Origin: an uncultured Comamonas sp. | GTDB taxonomy: Bacteria > Pseudomonadota > Gammaproteobacteria > Burkholderiales > Burkholderiaceae_C | Assembly (NCBI GenBank): GCA_947306475.1 | Contig: CAMZGS010000004.1 | Coordinates: forward strand, 1-64,000 | Direction: 5' to 3' | DNA: 64,000 nucleotides | Part shown: in pieces, positions 37,169 through 46,993 of the stretch | Numbering within the stretch: position 1 is the stretch's first letter | Layout of the letters: each line of letters opens with the position of its first letter | Program-made: the position numbers and the translations under genes | Notes under the pieces: model-generated | What the model saw: only the letters and a program-made list of their open reading frames with translations | Told to the model about the DNA's origin: nothing | Database searches by the model: none

Positions 37169-40049
37169 ATGTTTTTAATTCTTCTAACGCCCACAGCTGC
37201 TCCACAGGCACCGGTTGTCCGAACAGATAGCCCTGGTAGGCGTAGCAGCCGTTGCGCGCCAGCTCCTCGCGCTGCACGGAGGTTTCCACCCCCTCGGCGA
37301 TCACATCCAGCCCCAGGTTGTTGGCCATGGTGACGACGGTGCGCACAATGGCCGTCGCGCGCAGATCCCGACTGCCCAGGTCGTGCACAAAGCTTCTGTC
37401 GATCTTGAGCTGGCTCAGCGGCAGCTGACGCAAATAGGCCAGGGAGGAATAGCCTGTGCCAAAGTCGTCCAGCGCAAAGCGCACACCCAGCGCCTGCAGG
37501 GCCGCCATCTTCCGGACGGCATCCTGTGGGTTGTCCAGCAGCAGGCTCTCCGTCAGCTCCAGCTTCAAGCGCTCAGGTGGCGCACCCGTACGCTGCAGCA
37601 CGTCGCGCACCTGATCGACAAAGTCCTCCTGCTGCAACTGCCGGCCACTGACGTTGATGGACACCGTCAGGTGCTGGTACCGCGGATCGTCCCGCCACTG
37701 CGCCAGCTGCTCGCAGGCGGCCTGCAGCACCCACTGACCCAGCGGCAGGATGAGGCCCGTATCCTCAGCCAGGGCAATGAACTCGCCCGGCCCCACCACA
37801 CCCCGCTGCGGATGCTGCCAGCGCAGCAGCCCTTCCGTTCCGACCATCCGCCCCTGCAGATCGACCTGCGGCTGGTGAAACAGCCGCAGCTGGTTGTCCT
37901 GCAGGGCTGTGCGCAGCTCCTTTTCCAGGGCGATGCGCTGCATCACGCTGGCCTGCATCTGCGGGTCGAAAAAGCGCACCGTGTTGCGCCCGTCGTCCTT
38001 GGCCTGGTACATGGCCAGGTCGGCACGCTGCATCAGATCCTGCACGCCCACCTGCAGCCCCATGAACAGCACCACGCCGATGCTGCCCGTGCATTGCAGC
38101 TCCTGACCGGCCAGCACCACGGGGCGCGCCAGCGCGTTCAGGATCTTCTTGGCCTGCGCCTCGGCCTCAGCAGCGGCATTGAGCGCCTGGGCATCCAGCC
38201 CTTCCAGCACCACGACGAATTCATCGCCGCCCAGGCGGGCAACGGTGTCGCCCTCGCGCACGGCAGCCACCAGGCGCTGCCCCATTTCCTGCAGCAGCAC
38301 ATCGCCCTGCTCATGTCCCATGCTGTCGTTGACCAGCTTGAAGTTGTCCAGATCGATGAACATCAGGGCGCCATGGCAGCGGGTGCGGCGGCTGCTGAGC
38401 AAGGCATGCTGCAGACGGTCGATGAGCAGGCGACGGTTGGGCAGGCCGGTGAGCAGATCGTGGAAGGCCAGATGCCGGATTTCCGCCTCGGCCGCCTTGC
38501 GCTGGGTGATGTCCGTCAGCGTGCTGACGTAGTGCGTGACCTGCCCGCCCTCATCGCGCACCGCGGTGATGGTGAGCCACTCCGGGAAGATGACCCCGTC
38601 CTTGCGCCGGTTCCAGATCTCGCCCGACCACATGCCGGCCGTGGCCAGGGAGGTGTGCATGGAGGTGTAGAAGTCCGGCCCGTGGCGGCCCGATTTGAGC
38701 AGCTTGGGGGTTTGCCCGACAGCTTCCTCGGCGCTGTAACCCGTGATGCGGGTGAAGGCGCGATTGACGCGCAGGATGACTCCCTGGGCATCGGTCACCA
38801 GGATGCCTTCCTGCGACTCAAAGGCAATTGCCGCAATGCGCAGGTTCTCCTGCGCGCGCTGCAGTTGACGGTGGTAACGGGCAAACAGACGCCGCGACCA
38901 CCGTGAGAACACCAGCGATCCCAGCATGCCCAGCGCCAGGGAGCCCAGTACCACCAGTGCCAGCTCCAGGCGCTGCTGGCTGGCATCCTGGGCATGCGCC
39001 TGCTTTTCCGCAGCCAGCGCCGCCTCCAGCTCATCGTTGAAGATGGAGGTGACCAACACCCAGCCCCAGGGGGCATAGGTGCTGACCAGGGCCGTCTTGC
39101 GACCCAGCGGCGCGCCAGATTGCGCTCCGGGGCGCGGCCAGTCGTATTCCACAAAGCCCCCGCCTTCCTGGGCCTTGGCGCGCAGCTTCTGCAGGGCACG
39201 CCGCTGGATCTCAGGCATTTGCTCGGGCAGCATCCCCTCGATGGAAAGGTCATTGGGGCTGAGCAGCGAGCGCCCCTGGATATCGATCAGCCCCACCGTG
39301 CCGGTGGCGCCAAAGCGCAGGGCACGCAGGCGCTGCATGGCTTCGCTCTTTTGCTGCTCCTCCCACTCCAGCAGATAGTCACCCGTTCCGATCAGCCAGT
39401 CGTAGGGAACAAAGCGGCGCACATAGGCCACCTTCTGCGCCATGCGACCAGGCGTGTTCGGGTGATACCAGCGGTAATGGAAAAAGCCGCCGCCCTCGGG
39501 AAGGCTGGCCGCATTGATCAGGCCGCGCATGATGTAGGCGCCCGAGTCATCGCGATTGTCGATGCCTGCGCGGCCCTCGTACTCCGGCGCTATGGGCAGC
39601 AACACGAAGTCGCCCTGCATGGTGTCGATGAAGATGTAGCCACGGCCATTGAAGAAGCGCACCGGGCGCAGGGCCTCCACGATCAGCTGCTTGACCTGCT
39701 CGGGCGGTATGCGGCCGGCTTCACGCGTGTGGATGGCCTGCGCCATCTGCACGGCCGCATCGACCTGCTCGACGATGTTGCGACGCAGCACCTCTTCGGT
39801 TCGCTGGCGCAGAAATTCCAGGAAGTTCACGGCAGACTGCATCTCCGCCGTCAGCCGCGCATGCTGCTGCGCCGTCATGACCTGCGTGATGTGTGCCAGC
39901 GAGTTGCGCTGAAGACGCTCATTGCGCCAGGAATAAAAGGTCGCCAGCGCCAGGGTGACCGCCAGAATCAGGCACAGGGTGCCGATCAGGTGCAACCTGG
40001 GCATGGTGGCTTCGTTGATGAAACGCTGGCTCGGGCTTTTTTCAGGCAC
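37167..40049 (-). CDS. Membrane sensor diguanylate cyclase/phosphodiesterase (Cache-PAS-GGDEF-EAL)
   Basis: A 960-residue c-di-GMP signalling protein. A membrane helix at ~18-40 and another at ~365-388 bracket a periplasmic sensor with two Cache-like segments (YIFIDTMQGDFVLLP; GTVGLIDIQGRSLLS). A PAS domain (ILVTDAQGVILRVNRAFTRI) follows. The GGDEF domain has an intact LGGDEFVVVLEG. The EAL domain has EGLLRW in place of EALLRW but keeps SINVSGRQL, LELTESLL, LDDFGTGYSSL, LKIDRSFV and IAEGVET. Both activities look possible. The start may be residue 1 or the Met at residue 16. Confidence 0.93.
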   Translation of the reverse strand: MPEKSPSQRFINEATMPRLHLIGTLCLILAVTLALATFYSWRNERLQRNSLAHITQVMTAQQHARLTAEMQSAVNFLEFLRQRTEEVLRRNIVEQVDAAVQMAQAIHTREAGRIPPEQVKQLIVEALRPVRFFNGRGYIFIDTMQGDFVLLPIAPEYEGRAGIDNRDDSGAYIMRGLINAASLPEGGGFFHYRWYHPNTPGRMAQKVAYVRRFVPYDWLIGTGDYLLEWEEQQKSEAMQRLRALRFGATGTVGLIDIQGRSLLSPNDLSIEGMLPEQMPEIQRRALQKLRAKAQEGGGFVEYDWPRPGAQSGAPLGRKTALVSTYAPWGWVLVTSIFNDELEAALAAEKQAHAQDASQQRLELALVVLGSLALGMLGSLVFSRWSRRLFARYHRQLQRAQENLRIAAIAFESQEGILVTDAQGVILRVNRAFTRITGYSAEEAVGQTPKLLKSGRHGPDFYTSMHTSLATAGMWSGEIWNRRKDGVIFPEWLTITAVRDEGGQVTHYVSTLTDITQRKAAEAEIRHLAFHDLLTGLPNRRLLIDRLQHALLSSRRTRCHGALMFIDLDNFKLVNDSMGHEQGDVLLQEMGQRLVAAVREGDTVARLGGDEFVVVLEGLDAQALNAAAEAEAQAKKILNALARPVVLAGQELQCTGSIGVVLFMGLQVGVQDLMQRADLAMYQAKDDGRNTVRFFDPQMQASVMQRIALEKELRTALQDNQLRLFHQPQVDLQGRMVGTEGLLRWQHPQRGVVGPGEFIALAEDTGLILPLGQWVLQAACEQLAQWRDDPRYQHLTVSINVSGRQLQQEDFVDQVRDVLQRTGAPPERLKLELTESLLLDNPQDAVRKMAALQALGVRFALDDFGTGYSSLAYLRQLPLSQLKIDRSFVHDLGSRDLRATAIVRTVVTMANNLGLDVIAEGVETSVQREELARNGCYAYQGYLFGQPVPVEQLWALEELKT

Positions 40050-40098
40050 TTAGCAACACTTTCCCACAATCCCCTGGTTGTGCACGTCCAGATACGGC

Positions 40099-40131
40099 AC
40101 GCCTCGCACAACGAAAAGCCGTGCGAGGCGT
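40099..40131. repeat. Perfect 11-bp inverted repeat downstream of rnr
   Basis: ACGCCTCGCAC at 40099-40109 pairs exactly with GTGCGAGGCGT at 40121-40131 around an 11-base loop. It lies in the ~100-base gap between the rnr stop and the start of the GGDEF/EAL gene. No U-run follows on the minus strand, so its role as an rnr terminator is uncertain. Confidence 0.55.
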
Positions 40132-40150
40132 ACCGACTATACACAAACAT

Positions 40151-42463
40151 TTACCGGGTTTTCTTGCCCGTTTTACCCGATGGCTTTGCAGAAGCTTTTG
40201 GTGTCTTGGCGCTCTTGCCGCCCTTGGTGGCCTTGCCGGACCTGGCAGCCTGCGCACCGCGCGCTGGGGCTGTCACGGCCGCCTGGACCGCACGGGAAGA
40301 CGCGACAGAGCCGGCCGAAGGGACGAATCCGTCCTCATCATCCTGCTGTTGCAGCAGGGCAGCTGCCCGCCGCGCCGCACGACTGCGGCCCGGGCCGCGC
40401 TGGGGCAGGCTGGCCGCTGTCCGTTCGTCCTGTACCAGACGAAAATCGATGCGCCGCGCATCCAGGTCCACCCGCCCCACCTGCACCTGCAGACGCGTGC
40501 CAATGCTGTAGCGCTGGCCGCTGCGCTCCCCGCGCAGCTCCTGGCGCATCTCATCAAAGCGGAAATAGTCACCACCCAGCTCGCTGATGTGCACCAGGCC
40601 CTCTACGTACATGGCATCCAGCGTGACGAACAGACCAAAGCTGGTGACCGCAGACACCGTTCCGGCAAATTCCTCGCCCAGATAGTCGCGCATGTACTTG
40701 CACTTGAGCCATGCCTCCACATCACGGCTGGCCTCGTCGGCACGCCGCTCATTGGCACTGCAATGCAGGCCGGCAGCCTCCCACCCCTGGAACTGGGCCT
40801 TGGCCAGGCGACTGGTGGCCGCCGTCTGAGCGCTGGGCGGCGCCACGCGCTCGGCCAGCTTCCTGGCCAGCTTGGCCTGTGCCTCGCCGGGGGTGGGCAA
40901 TGCCGGCAACTTGTAGGTCTTGTCCGCCAGAATGGCCTTGATGACGCGGTGCAGCAGCAGATCGGGGTAACGCCGGATCGGGCTGGTGAAGTGGGTGTAC
41001 GCCTCGTACGCCAGACCAAAGTGCCCGGTGTTCTGCGGTGTGTACATGGCCTGCATCATGGAGCGCAGCAGCATGGTGTGGATCTGCAGGGCATCCGGCC
41101 TGTCGTGCGTGGCCTTGGCAATGGCCTGAAATTCCGCTGCCGTGGGGTGATCGCTGATGTTGGCGGGTATGGCCAGGGCCTTGAGATAGGCGCGCAGGAT
41201 TTCCACCTTCTCCGGCGAAGGCTGGTCGTGCACGCGAAACAGCGCCAGCTGCTGGTTGTGAAGGACAAAGTCGGCAGCGCAGACGTTGGCCGCCAGCATG
41301 CACTCTTCAATCAGGCGGTGCGCCACGGTGCGCTGACGGGGCACGATCTTCTCGATGCGCCCCATCTCGTCGCTGACGATCTGCGTCTCCACCGTGTCAA
41401 AGTCCACAGCGCCACGTGCTTCACGCGCCTGCAGCAGGGATTGATACACGCCATGCAGATGCAGCAGATGCGGCACCAGCTCGGCGCGCTGCGCCGCCTG
41501 AGGACCACGGGTGTTCTCCAGAATGTCTGCCACCTCGGTGTAAGTCAGTCGCGCGTGGCTGTTCATCACCGCCGGATAGAACTGGTAGGCACGCACCTGT
41601 CCATCGGCGTCCACCAGCATGTCGCACACCATGCACAGGCGATCGACATGGGGGTTGAGCGAGCACAGGCCATTGCTGAGCTTCTCCGGCAGCATGGGAA
41701 TCACCCGCCGCGGGAAGTACACGCTGGTGGCACGTTCATAGGCGTCCACGTCGATCGGGCTGCCGTTCTGCACGTAGTGGCTCACATCCGCAATGGCCAC
41801 CAGCAGGCGCCAGCCCTTGCTGCGGCCCACCTTGGCAGGTTCGCAGTACACGGCATCGTCAAAGTCGCGTGCGTCTTCACCGTCGATCGTCACCAGCGGT
41901 ACATCGCGCAGATCGACACGTCCCTTGCGATCCTTGGCCAGCACCTTGTCGGGCAGCGCCTGCGCGGCATCCAGGCACGCCTGCGAGAACACGTGGGGCA
42001 CCTGGTACTTGCGCACCGCGATTTCGATCTCCATGCCAGGGTCGTCAACCTCACCCAGCACTTCCACCACCTGCCCCACCGGTTGACCATACAGGGCGGG
42101 GGCCTCGGTCAGTTCCACCACCACCACCTGGCCGACCTTGCCGTCACCCGGACCGTGGGGCAACAGCACATCCTGGCCAAAGCGTCGGTCTTCCGGCGCC
42201 AGCAGCCATACGCCGCTTTCCTGCAACAGGCGACCGATCATCTGGCGCACTGGACGCTGGACGATCTCCAGCACATGGCCTTCCGGGCGCCCCCGTTTGT
42301 CCTGCCCCGTGATGCGCACGCGCACCACGTCCTGGTGCAGGACGGCGCGCATCTCATTGGGTGGGAGATAGATGTCTGCCTGCCCATCGCTGCGCAGGAC
42401 AAAACCATGCCCATCACGGTGGCCCTGGACCTGGCCTTCAATTTCTTTTTGCAAATCGCGCAA
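40151..42463 (-). CDS. rnr: Ribonuclease R
   Basis: A processive 3'-5' exoribonuclease of the RNB family. The cold-shock/OB region begins VQGHRDGHGFVLRSDGQADI. The catalytic RNB domain has VTIDGEDARDFDDAVYCE with the metal-binding Asps, and FTSPIRRYPDLLLHR. An S1 domain follows (LGEEFAGTVSAVTSFGLFV), then a Lys/Ala-rich tail. The N-terminal helix-turn-helix of E. coli RNase R is absent. The start is unclear: the frame runs antisense through the tRNA-Leu gene, and no in-frame ATG with a ribosome site exists. I place it at TTG 42463 (LRDLQKEIEG), giving 770 residues. An ATG at ~42480 is in another frame. Confidence 0.88.
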   Translation of the reverse strand: MRDLQKEIEGQVQGHRDGHGFVLRSDGQADIYLPPNEMRAVLHQDVVRVRITGQDKRGRPEGHVLEIVQRPVRQMIGRLLQESGVWLLAPEDRRFGQDVLLPHGPGDGKVGQVVVVELTEAPALYGQPVGQVVEVLGEVDDPGMEIEIAVRKYQVPHVFSQACLDAAQALPDKVLAKDRKGRVDLRDVPLVTIDGEDARDFDDAVYCEPAKVGRSKGWRLLVAIADVSHYVQNGSPIDVDAYERATSVYFPRRVIPMLPEKLSNGLCSLNPHVDRLCMVCDMLVDADGQVRAYQFYPAVMNSHARLTYTEVADILENTRGPQAAQRAELVPHLLHLHGVYQSLLQAREARGAVDFDTVETQIVSDEMGRIEKIVPRQRTVAHRLIEECMLAANVCAADFVLHNQQLALFRVHDQPSPEKVEILRAYLKALAIPANISDHPTAAEFQAIAKATHDRPDALQIHTMLLRSMMQAMYTPQNTGHFGLAYEAYTHFTSPIRRYPDLLLHRVIKAILADKTYKLPALPTPGEAQAKLARKLAERVAPPSAQTAATSRLAKAQFQGWEAAGLHCSANERRADEASRDVEAWLKCKYMRDYLGEEFAGTVSAVTSFGLFVTLDAMYVEGLVHISELGGDYFRFDEMRQELRGERSGQRYSIGTRLQVQVGRVDLDARRIDFRLVQDERTAASLPQRGPGRSRAARRAAALLQQQDDEDGFVPSAGSVASSRAVQAAVTAPARGAQAARSGKATKGGKSAKTPKASAKPSGKTGKKTR

Positions 42464-42515
42464 ATTTGCGCGTGACGCATTTTTTTTACTGTACAATTCG
42501 AGTCTTTCCTGAAAT

Positions 42516-42600
<85 letters not shown>

Positions 42601-42715
42601 AGTTTAACGACAACTGCTTGCAACGCAGCGTTGTCCGCAACAATAAAATCGGCTGAGTAAGGCCGATGGATCGGGAAAGAAAGTTTAAGCACGAGCTGCG
42701 CGCAAGCGCACTCAG

Positions 42716-42800
<85 letters not shown>

Positions 42801-42862
42801 AAATTTATTCAGGCGCAGGCTGTTCAGTGCTACCACACTGATACCAAAGGCAGCTTGCACAA

Positions 42863-42947
<85 letters not shown>

Positions 42948-42958
42948 TGAATGAACAG

Positions 42959-42990
42959 ACCGCTGCAGTCCGTGGATTGCAGCGGTTTTT
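42959..42990 (+). terminator. Rho-independent terminator of the tRNA-Leu cluster
   Basis: ACCGCTGCA (42959-42967) pairs perfectly with TGCAGCGGT (42978-42986), followed by TTTTCTTTT on the plus strand. Confidence 0.85.
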
Positions 42991-43035
42991 CTTTTGCTGC
43001 ACACCGCAAAGCCCCCCACACACAGCCACTGCAAC

Positions 43036-43074
43036 AAAAAAGCCCTGGTCCAATGCAGGGATTGGATCCAGGGC
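43036..43074 (-). terminator. Rho-independent terminator downstream of the DUF349 gene
   Basis: GCCCTGGTCCAAT (43042-43054) pairs with ATTGGATCCAGGGC (43061-43074) with one bulged base. On the minus strand the stem is followed by TTTTTT. It lies 33 bases past the stop of the DUF349 gene. Confidence 0.8.
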
Positions 43075-43107
43075 CTGGACAAGCTGCCCCTGGGCAGCCT
43101 GTGCGTC

Positions 43108-45645
43108 CTACTTGTTGCGCAGCAAACTCTTGAGCACGTTTTGCAAACGCTGCTCATGCTCCGGCGTGTGGGCACTGGCCAGCACCGTAGCCACATCCTG
43201 CCCCCACGTCTCTTGCGGTGTAGCGGCCTTGCGCTGCGTAAGCAACTGCAGCTGCAGCATGCGCCGTGCACCGTGGTGCTCGGCAGGCGTGGGCACATCG
43301 GCCGCCACTTCCAGACGCAGCAGCGCCGTGCCGGCATCGCCCTGTGCAGCGCCAGACAGCGCCTGCTGCCAGGCATTGCGCACGGCAGCGGTGACTTTGC
43401 CCCCCAGTTCCTGCTGCGTGGGCAGCAGTGCCGCATCGCGCTGCGCCCAGGCCTGCATGCACTGGGTCACGGCCTTGCCATGTGCCTGAGCCGCCAGCTT
43501 GCGCAAGGCATGCTGTGCCTGCTCCATGGCTTCGCGCTGCGCACGGAAGGCCACATCCCCCAGGCGCGGACCACGCTCGGCCCGCTCCGGGCGTTCGCCC
43601 TGGCGCTTGCCGTTGCGCGCGGCGCGCATTTCACGAGCGGCAGGTTCAACCTTGGCGCCGTGCCGATCATCACCACGCACGGCGCGCACAGGGCGCTCTG
43701 CCGTGGCGGCTGCGGGAGCAACCTGCGCATCGGCTGCCGGTTGTGCAGCCTCCTCAGCCTGGGCCGCAGCCGGCTGCGTCTGACATGCAGCCTCCAGCGC
43801 CGCCATGGCAGCGCGAATGGCTTGCGCATCACCACTGGCGCTGGCAGCTTGCAACGCCTGCGCAGCCTCCACCACCGCCTGATCGTGTGCCGACAAAGGC
43901 TGTTGCGCAGCCGTGCGACCCCGCTCCGCAGGCTTGCGGGCAAATGCCGCATCCAGCGGCTGACGGAAGGCATCCCACAGCTTCTGCTCCAGCTTGCGCT
44001 CCAGCGGCACCGCCTGGGCCAGCTCCTGCCAGCGCTGCTGCAGGGCCTTGACCGCATCCACGCGCAGCGCTCCAGCAGCATCGGCCAGCGCCTGAGCCTC
44101 TGCGATCAACGCCTGGCGCTGCTGCACACTGACCTGCTGCGCAGCACGCAAAGGTGCCTCGGCAGCATGCAGTGCCTGCTTCCACAGGGGTTGCAGTTCG
44201 GCGAACACCTTCTCCCCCACATGCCCACCCTCACGCCAGCGCTGGGCAAACTGACGCAGGGCACGCGCCATTTCCTTCCAGTCCTGGCTGTTGGCGTGGG
44301 CCAGGGTCCAGGCCTGCACCTCTTCAATCAAGGCCATGCGCGCCGCCTTGTTCTGTTCCGACTCTGCGCGCACCCGCCCCAGCAACTGCTGCACCTGCTG
44401 GTGCACGGCGGTACAGGCCTCATCGAATTTCTTCCACAGCCCGTGGTTGGACGGCGCCACCTGATCCAGCTGGCGCCATTGGTCGCGCAACTGCCGCAGG
44501 CTCTCCTGCATCTTGCGGGCGCTCTGCCCCTCGCCAACGGATTGCAGCGCCTGCGCCTGCTCCAGCAGACTGTGTCGCTGGGCATCGGCCTGTTGCGGCT
44601 GCCAGCCATGGGGGTCGCCGGCGGCCAACAGCTGGGCGTGCACCTGCTCGGCAGTACCCGCATCCAGCCAGCGGCCATGCTGCTTGAGGGCGCTGCGCAC
44701 CTGTGCAATCGCCGCTGCCTTGCCTTCGGGTGCTGCCTCGGCCAGCGCCTGCAGCACAGGGGCCAGCGCAGCAGCAGCGGCCTGCTGGCGCTGTGCCGGA
44801 TCGAGCTTGACCTTGCCAGGCGCCGCAGCGGCAGCGGGGGCTGGTGCAGCAGCCAGTTCCGAAGGCAGGCCACGCGCCACGCGGATCTCGTCGGCCCAGA
44901 CGGGCACGCTGGGCAGATCCATGCTGGCATCCTGTGCCGCCAGGCGGGTAGCTGCCAGAGCATCCAGGAAGGCCTGCCACACCAGCAGCAATTGCGCCTC
45001 CGAGCTTGCCAGCGACTCCACCAGACGCTGCTGCACGCTGGGCCAATCGGCTGCGTTGCGCAACTTCAGCGCCTGCTGGCGCCACTGGGTGACATCGTTT
45101 TGCAGGCCATCGAGCGCCTGTTCAGCTTCCTTCCACGATTTGGTGGACAGCACTTCAATGCGCTGCGCCAGCAGCACGGCCACCTCGCGCTGCACCTGCA
45201 CGTTGTGCTGCAGCTCTTCGATGGTCTTCACACGCTCGGCCAATTGCGCCTTCAGGCTGGCCAGGGGCTCGCGTGACAACGGCGCACCAGCCTTGGCCGC
45301 ATCACGCTGCCAGTCGATGGCGCTTTGCAGGGAAAAGCTGGGGGCCTGCAGCAGGGCCTGCGCAGAGGCGGCCCATTCGCCGGCAATCAGTTCCTGATCC
45401 TTGGCACGGCGCAGCTCATCCATGCGCTCGCGCACCAGGCGGGCAGCACCCTTGTCGCGCACGCTCAGCTCTTTGAACACTTCCTGCAATTGCTCGGGGG
45501 TCGGATCCTTGGCCAGCCATTCGCGCAGACAGGCGGCACGGTCGCCCGAGGTTTGCGCCGAAAACGCCCCCCCCGTCAAAGCATCCAGGGGGTGGGCCTC
45601 GACGCTCTTGCCAGCAGTCGGGGGAAATTCGGGTACGTCAGACAT
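43108..45645 (-). CDS. Large DUF349 domain protein, Ala/Gln-rich helical
   Basis: An 845-residue protein of unknown function, mostly helical with heptad-like Leu/Ala/Gln patterns. At least one clear DUF349 unit is visible around LRDQWRQLDQVAPSNHGLWK, and a second around WKEMARALRQFAQRWREGG. Low-complexity Ala/Pro linkers occur near residues 285-300 and 690-720. DUF349 proteins are widespread in Gammaproteobacteria and Betaproteobacteria; I know no agreed function. It is transcribed alone with its own terminator. No signal peptide is seen, so it is probably cytoplasmic. Confidence 0.88.
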   Translation of the reverse strand: MSDVPEFPPTAGKSVEAHPLDALTGGAFSAQTSGDRAACLREWLAKDPTPEQLQEVFKELSVRDKGAARLVRERMDELRRAKDQELIAGEWAASAQALLQAPSFSLQSAIDWQRDAAKAGAPLSREPLASLKAQLAERVKTIEELQHNVQVQREVAVLLAQRIEVLSTKSWKEAEQALDGLQNDVTQWRQQALKLRNAADWPSVQQRLVESLASSEAQLLLVWQAFLDALAATRLAAQDASMDLPSVPVWADEIRVARGLPSELAAAPAPAAAAAPGKVKLDPAQRQQAAAAALAPVLQALAEAAPEGKAAAIAQVRSALKQHGRWLDAGTAEQVHAQLLAAGDPHGWQPQQADAQRHSLLEQAQALQSVGEGQSARKMQESLRQLRDQWRQLDQVAPSNHGLWKKFDEACTAVHQQVQQLLGRVRAESEQNKAARMALIEEVQAWTLAHANSQDWKEMARALRQFAQRWREGGHVGEKVFAELQPLWKQALHAAEAPLRAAQQVSVQQRQALIAEAQALADAAGALRVDAVKALQQRWQELAQAVPLERKLEQKLWDAFRQPLDAAFARKPAERGRTAAQQPLSAHDQAVVEAAQALQAASASGDAQAIRAAMAALEAACQTQPAAAQAEEAAQPAADAQVAPAAATAERPVRAVRGDDRHGAKVEPAAREMRAARNGKRQGERPERAERGPRLGDVAFRAQREAMEQAQHALRKLAAQAHGKAVTQCMQAWAQRDAALLPTQQELGGKVTAAVRNAWQQALSGAAQGDAGTALLRLEVAADVPTPAEHHGARRMLQLQLLTQRKAATPQETWGQDVATVLASAHTPEHEQRLQNVLKSLLRNK

Positions 45646-45885
45646 AGTGCTGAAAAATAAACAATCGTAGGGATAAAAGAACGGCCCAGGCCAGGCTGCC
45701 GCCCGTCCTGGGCATCTTCCGGAATGCCGATGGCCACAGCATGCTCAAGGCCACGTTGTGGGGTATTTTCGCCTTGAAAACGGCCACGCCCAAACAGGCG
45801 CACCGCCCCGGGTTTCAAAATATGAAAGAAAAATGGACTCAGGCCAATACCAGCAAGCGCAGGCAGCTATCAATATTGGCAACCG

Positions 45886-46947
45886 TCAAGCCACATGCCC
45901 CCAGTAGATCAGGGCATCGCGCCCTTCGACAGACAGCGACACCGGTGCACCCACAGGCAACAACACCTTGGTGGGCACATGGCCATAGGGCAGGCCCTGC
46001 AACACCGGAATGGCCAGCTGCGCGCGCAACCAGTCGATCACACTTTGCAGCTTGTAACCCTTGTCGTGGCTGGTGAGTTTGAATTCGGTGAACTGACCGA
46101 ACACGATGGCCTTTTGTCTGGCCAGCACGCCGGCGTGCAGCAGCTGCGTGAGCATGCGCTCGATCCTGTAGGGGTGCTCGCCCACGTCTTCCAGGAACAG
46201 AATGCCGCCTTCCACCTGCGGGAAGTACGGCGTGCCCAGCAGCGACACCAGTACCGCCAGATTGCTGCCCCACAGCGTGGCACCGCCTTCGACATAAAAG
46301 TCATCGGGCACGACACCCTCAGGCTGCTTGGGCATGCGCCAGCCGGCACCTTCGCCGTAGCCGTGGAGCAGGTCCTCGAAGCAATCGAGCATGATGTCGT
46401 CCACCCCATCCTTGGGGCCAAAGTCGGCCAGCAAGGCCGGACCAGCCCAGCTGATGGCACCGGTCTGCGCCAGCAAGGCGTTCTGGAAGGCGGTGAAGTC
46501 GCTCAGCCCCACAAAATGCGTGCCCTGCTCGATGGCCCTGGCCACCGCCTGGTAGTTGATGCCCGGCAGGATGCGCGAGAGGCCATAGCCACCGCGCGAG
46601 ATCAGCGCCACATCGGCGCCGCTGGCGGCCGCGCGTTCGATGGCGGCAATGCGTGTGGCGTCGTCGCCCGCAAAGCGCTGGTAGCTGCTCAACGCATCGG
46701 CATCCACTTCCACCTCATGCCCCATGGCTTGCAGGCGCCTGATGGCGCGCTGGAAGGCGGCCTTGTCACGCACCGCGCCCGAGGGTGAGTACACGTAAAT
46801 ATGCCTGGGGCCGTGGCTATGGTCGTGCGCGCAGCAGCCACCGTGCGCATGGTCATGTTCGTGGTCATGCTGACAGCAGCCATGCGCGCCACAGCCATGC
46901 TCATGATGCTCGGGCGCGGGAGAGGTTTTTTTCTGGGAAGTCGCCAC
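45886..46947 (-). CDS. ldcA: Muramoyltetrapeptide (LD-)carboxypeptidase with His/Cys-rich N-terminal extension
   Basis: An S66-family serine peptidase that removes the terminal D-Ala from recycled murein tetrapeptides. The domain starts at HIYVYSPSGAVRD. The nucleophile region SRGGYGLSRILPGINY puts the catalytic Ser near residue 124; later blocks are FVGLSDFTAFQNALL and GGILFLEDVGEHPYRIERML. Residues 14-45 form a striking extension with 12 His and 5 Cys (CQHDHEHDHAHGGCCAHDHS), which looks like a metal-binding segment and is not part of the usual family. The gene is 46 bases downstream of the TadA fusion gene. The preceding 240-base gap (45646-45885) shows nothing recognisable. Confidence 0.93.
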   Translation of the reverse strand: MATSQKKTSPAPEHHEHGCGAHGCCQHDHEHDHAHGGCCAHDHSHGPRHIYVYSPSGAVRDKAAFQRAIRRLQAMGHEVEVDADALSSYQRFAGDDATRIAAIERAAASGADVALISRGGYGLSRILPGINYQAVARAIEQGTHFVGLSDFTAFQNALLAQTGAISWAGPALLADFGPKDGVDDIMLDCFEDLLHGYGEGAGWRMPKQPEGVVPDDFYVEGGATLWGSNLAVLVSLLGTPYFPQVEGGILFLEDVGEHPYRIERMLTQLLHAGVLARQKAIVFGQFTEFKLTSHDKGYKLQSVIDWLRAQLAIPVLQGLPYGHVPTKVLLPVGAPVSLSVEGRDALIYWGHVA

Positions 46948-46993
46948 AACGTGTCATGCAGCACCGGGCTGCATGCTCCGTAGATATGAAGGG

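Noticed and set aside
45646-45885. Possible small genes in the gap between ldcA and the DUF349 gene
   Set aside because: Frames on both strands have no ribosome site or recognisable protein and overlap the ends of real genes. I see nothing else there.
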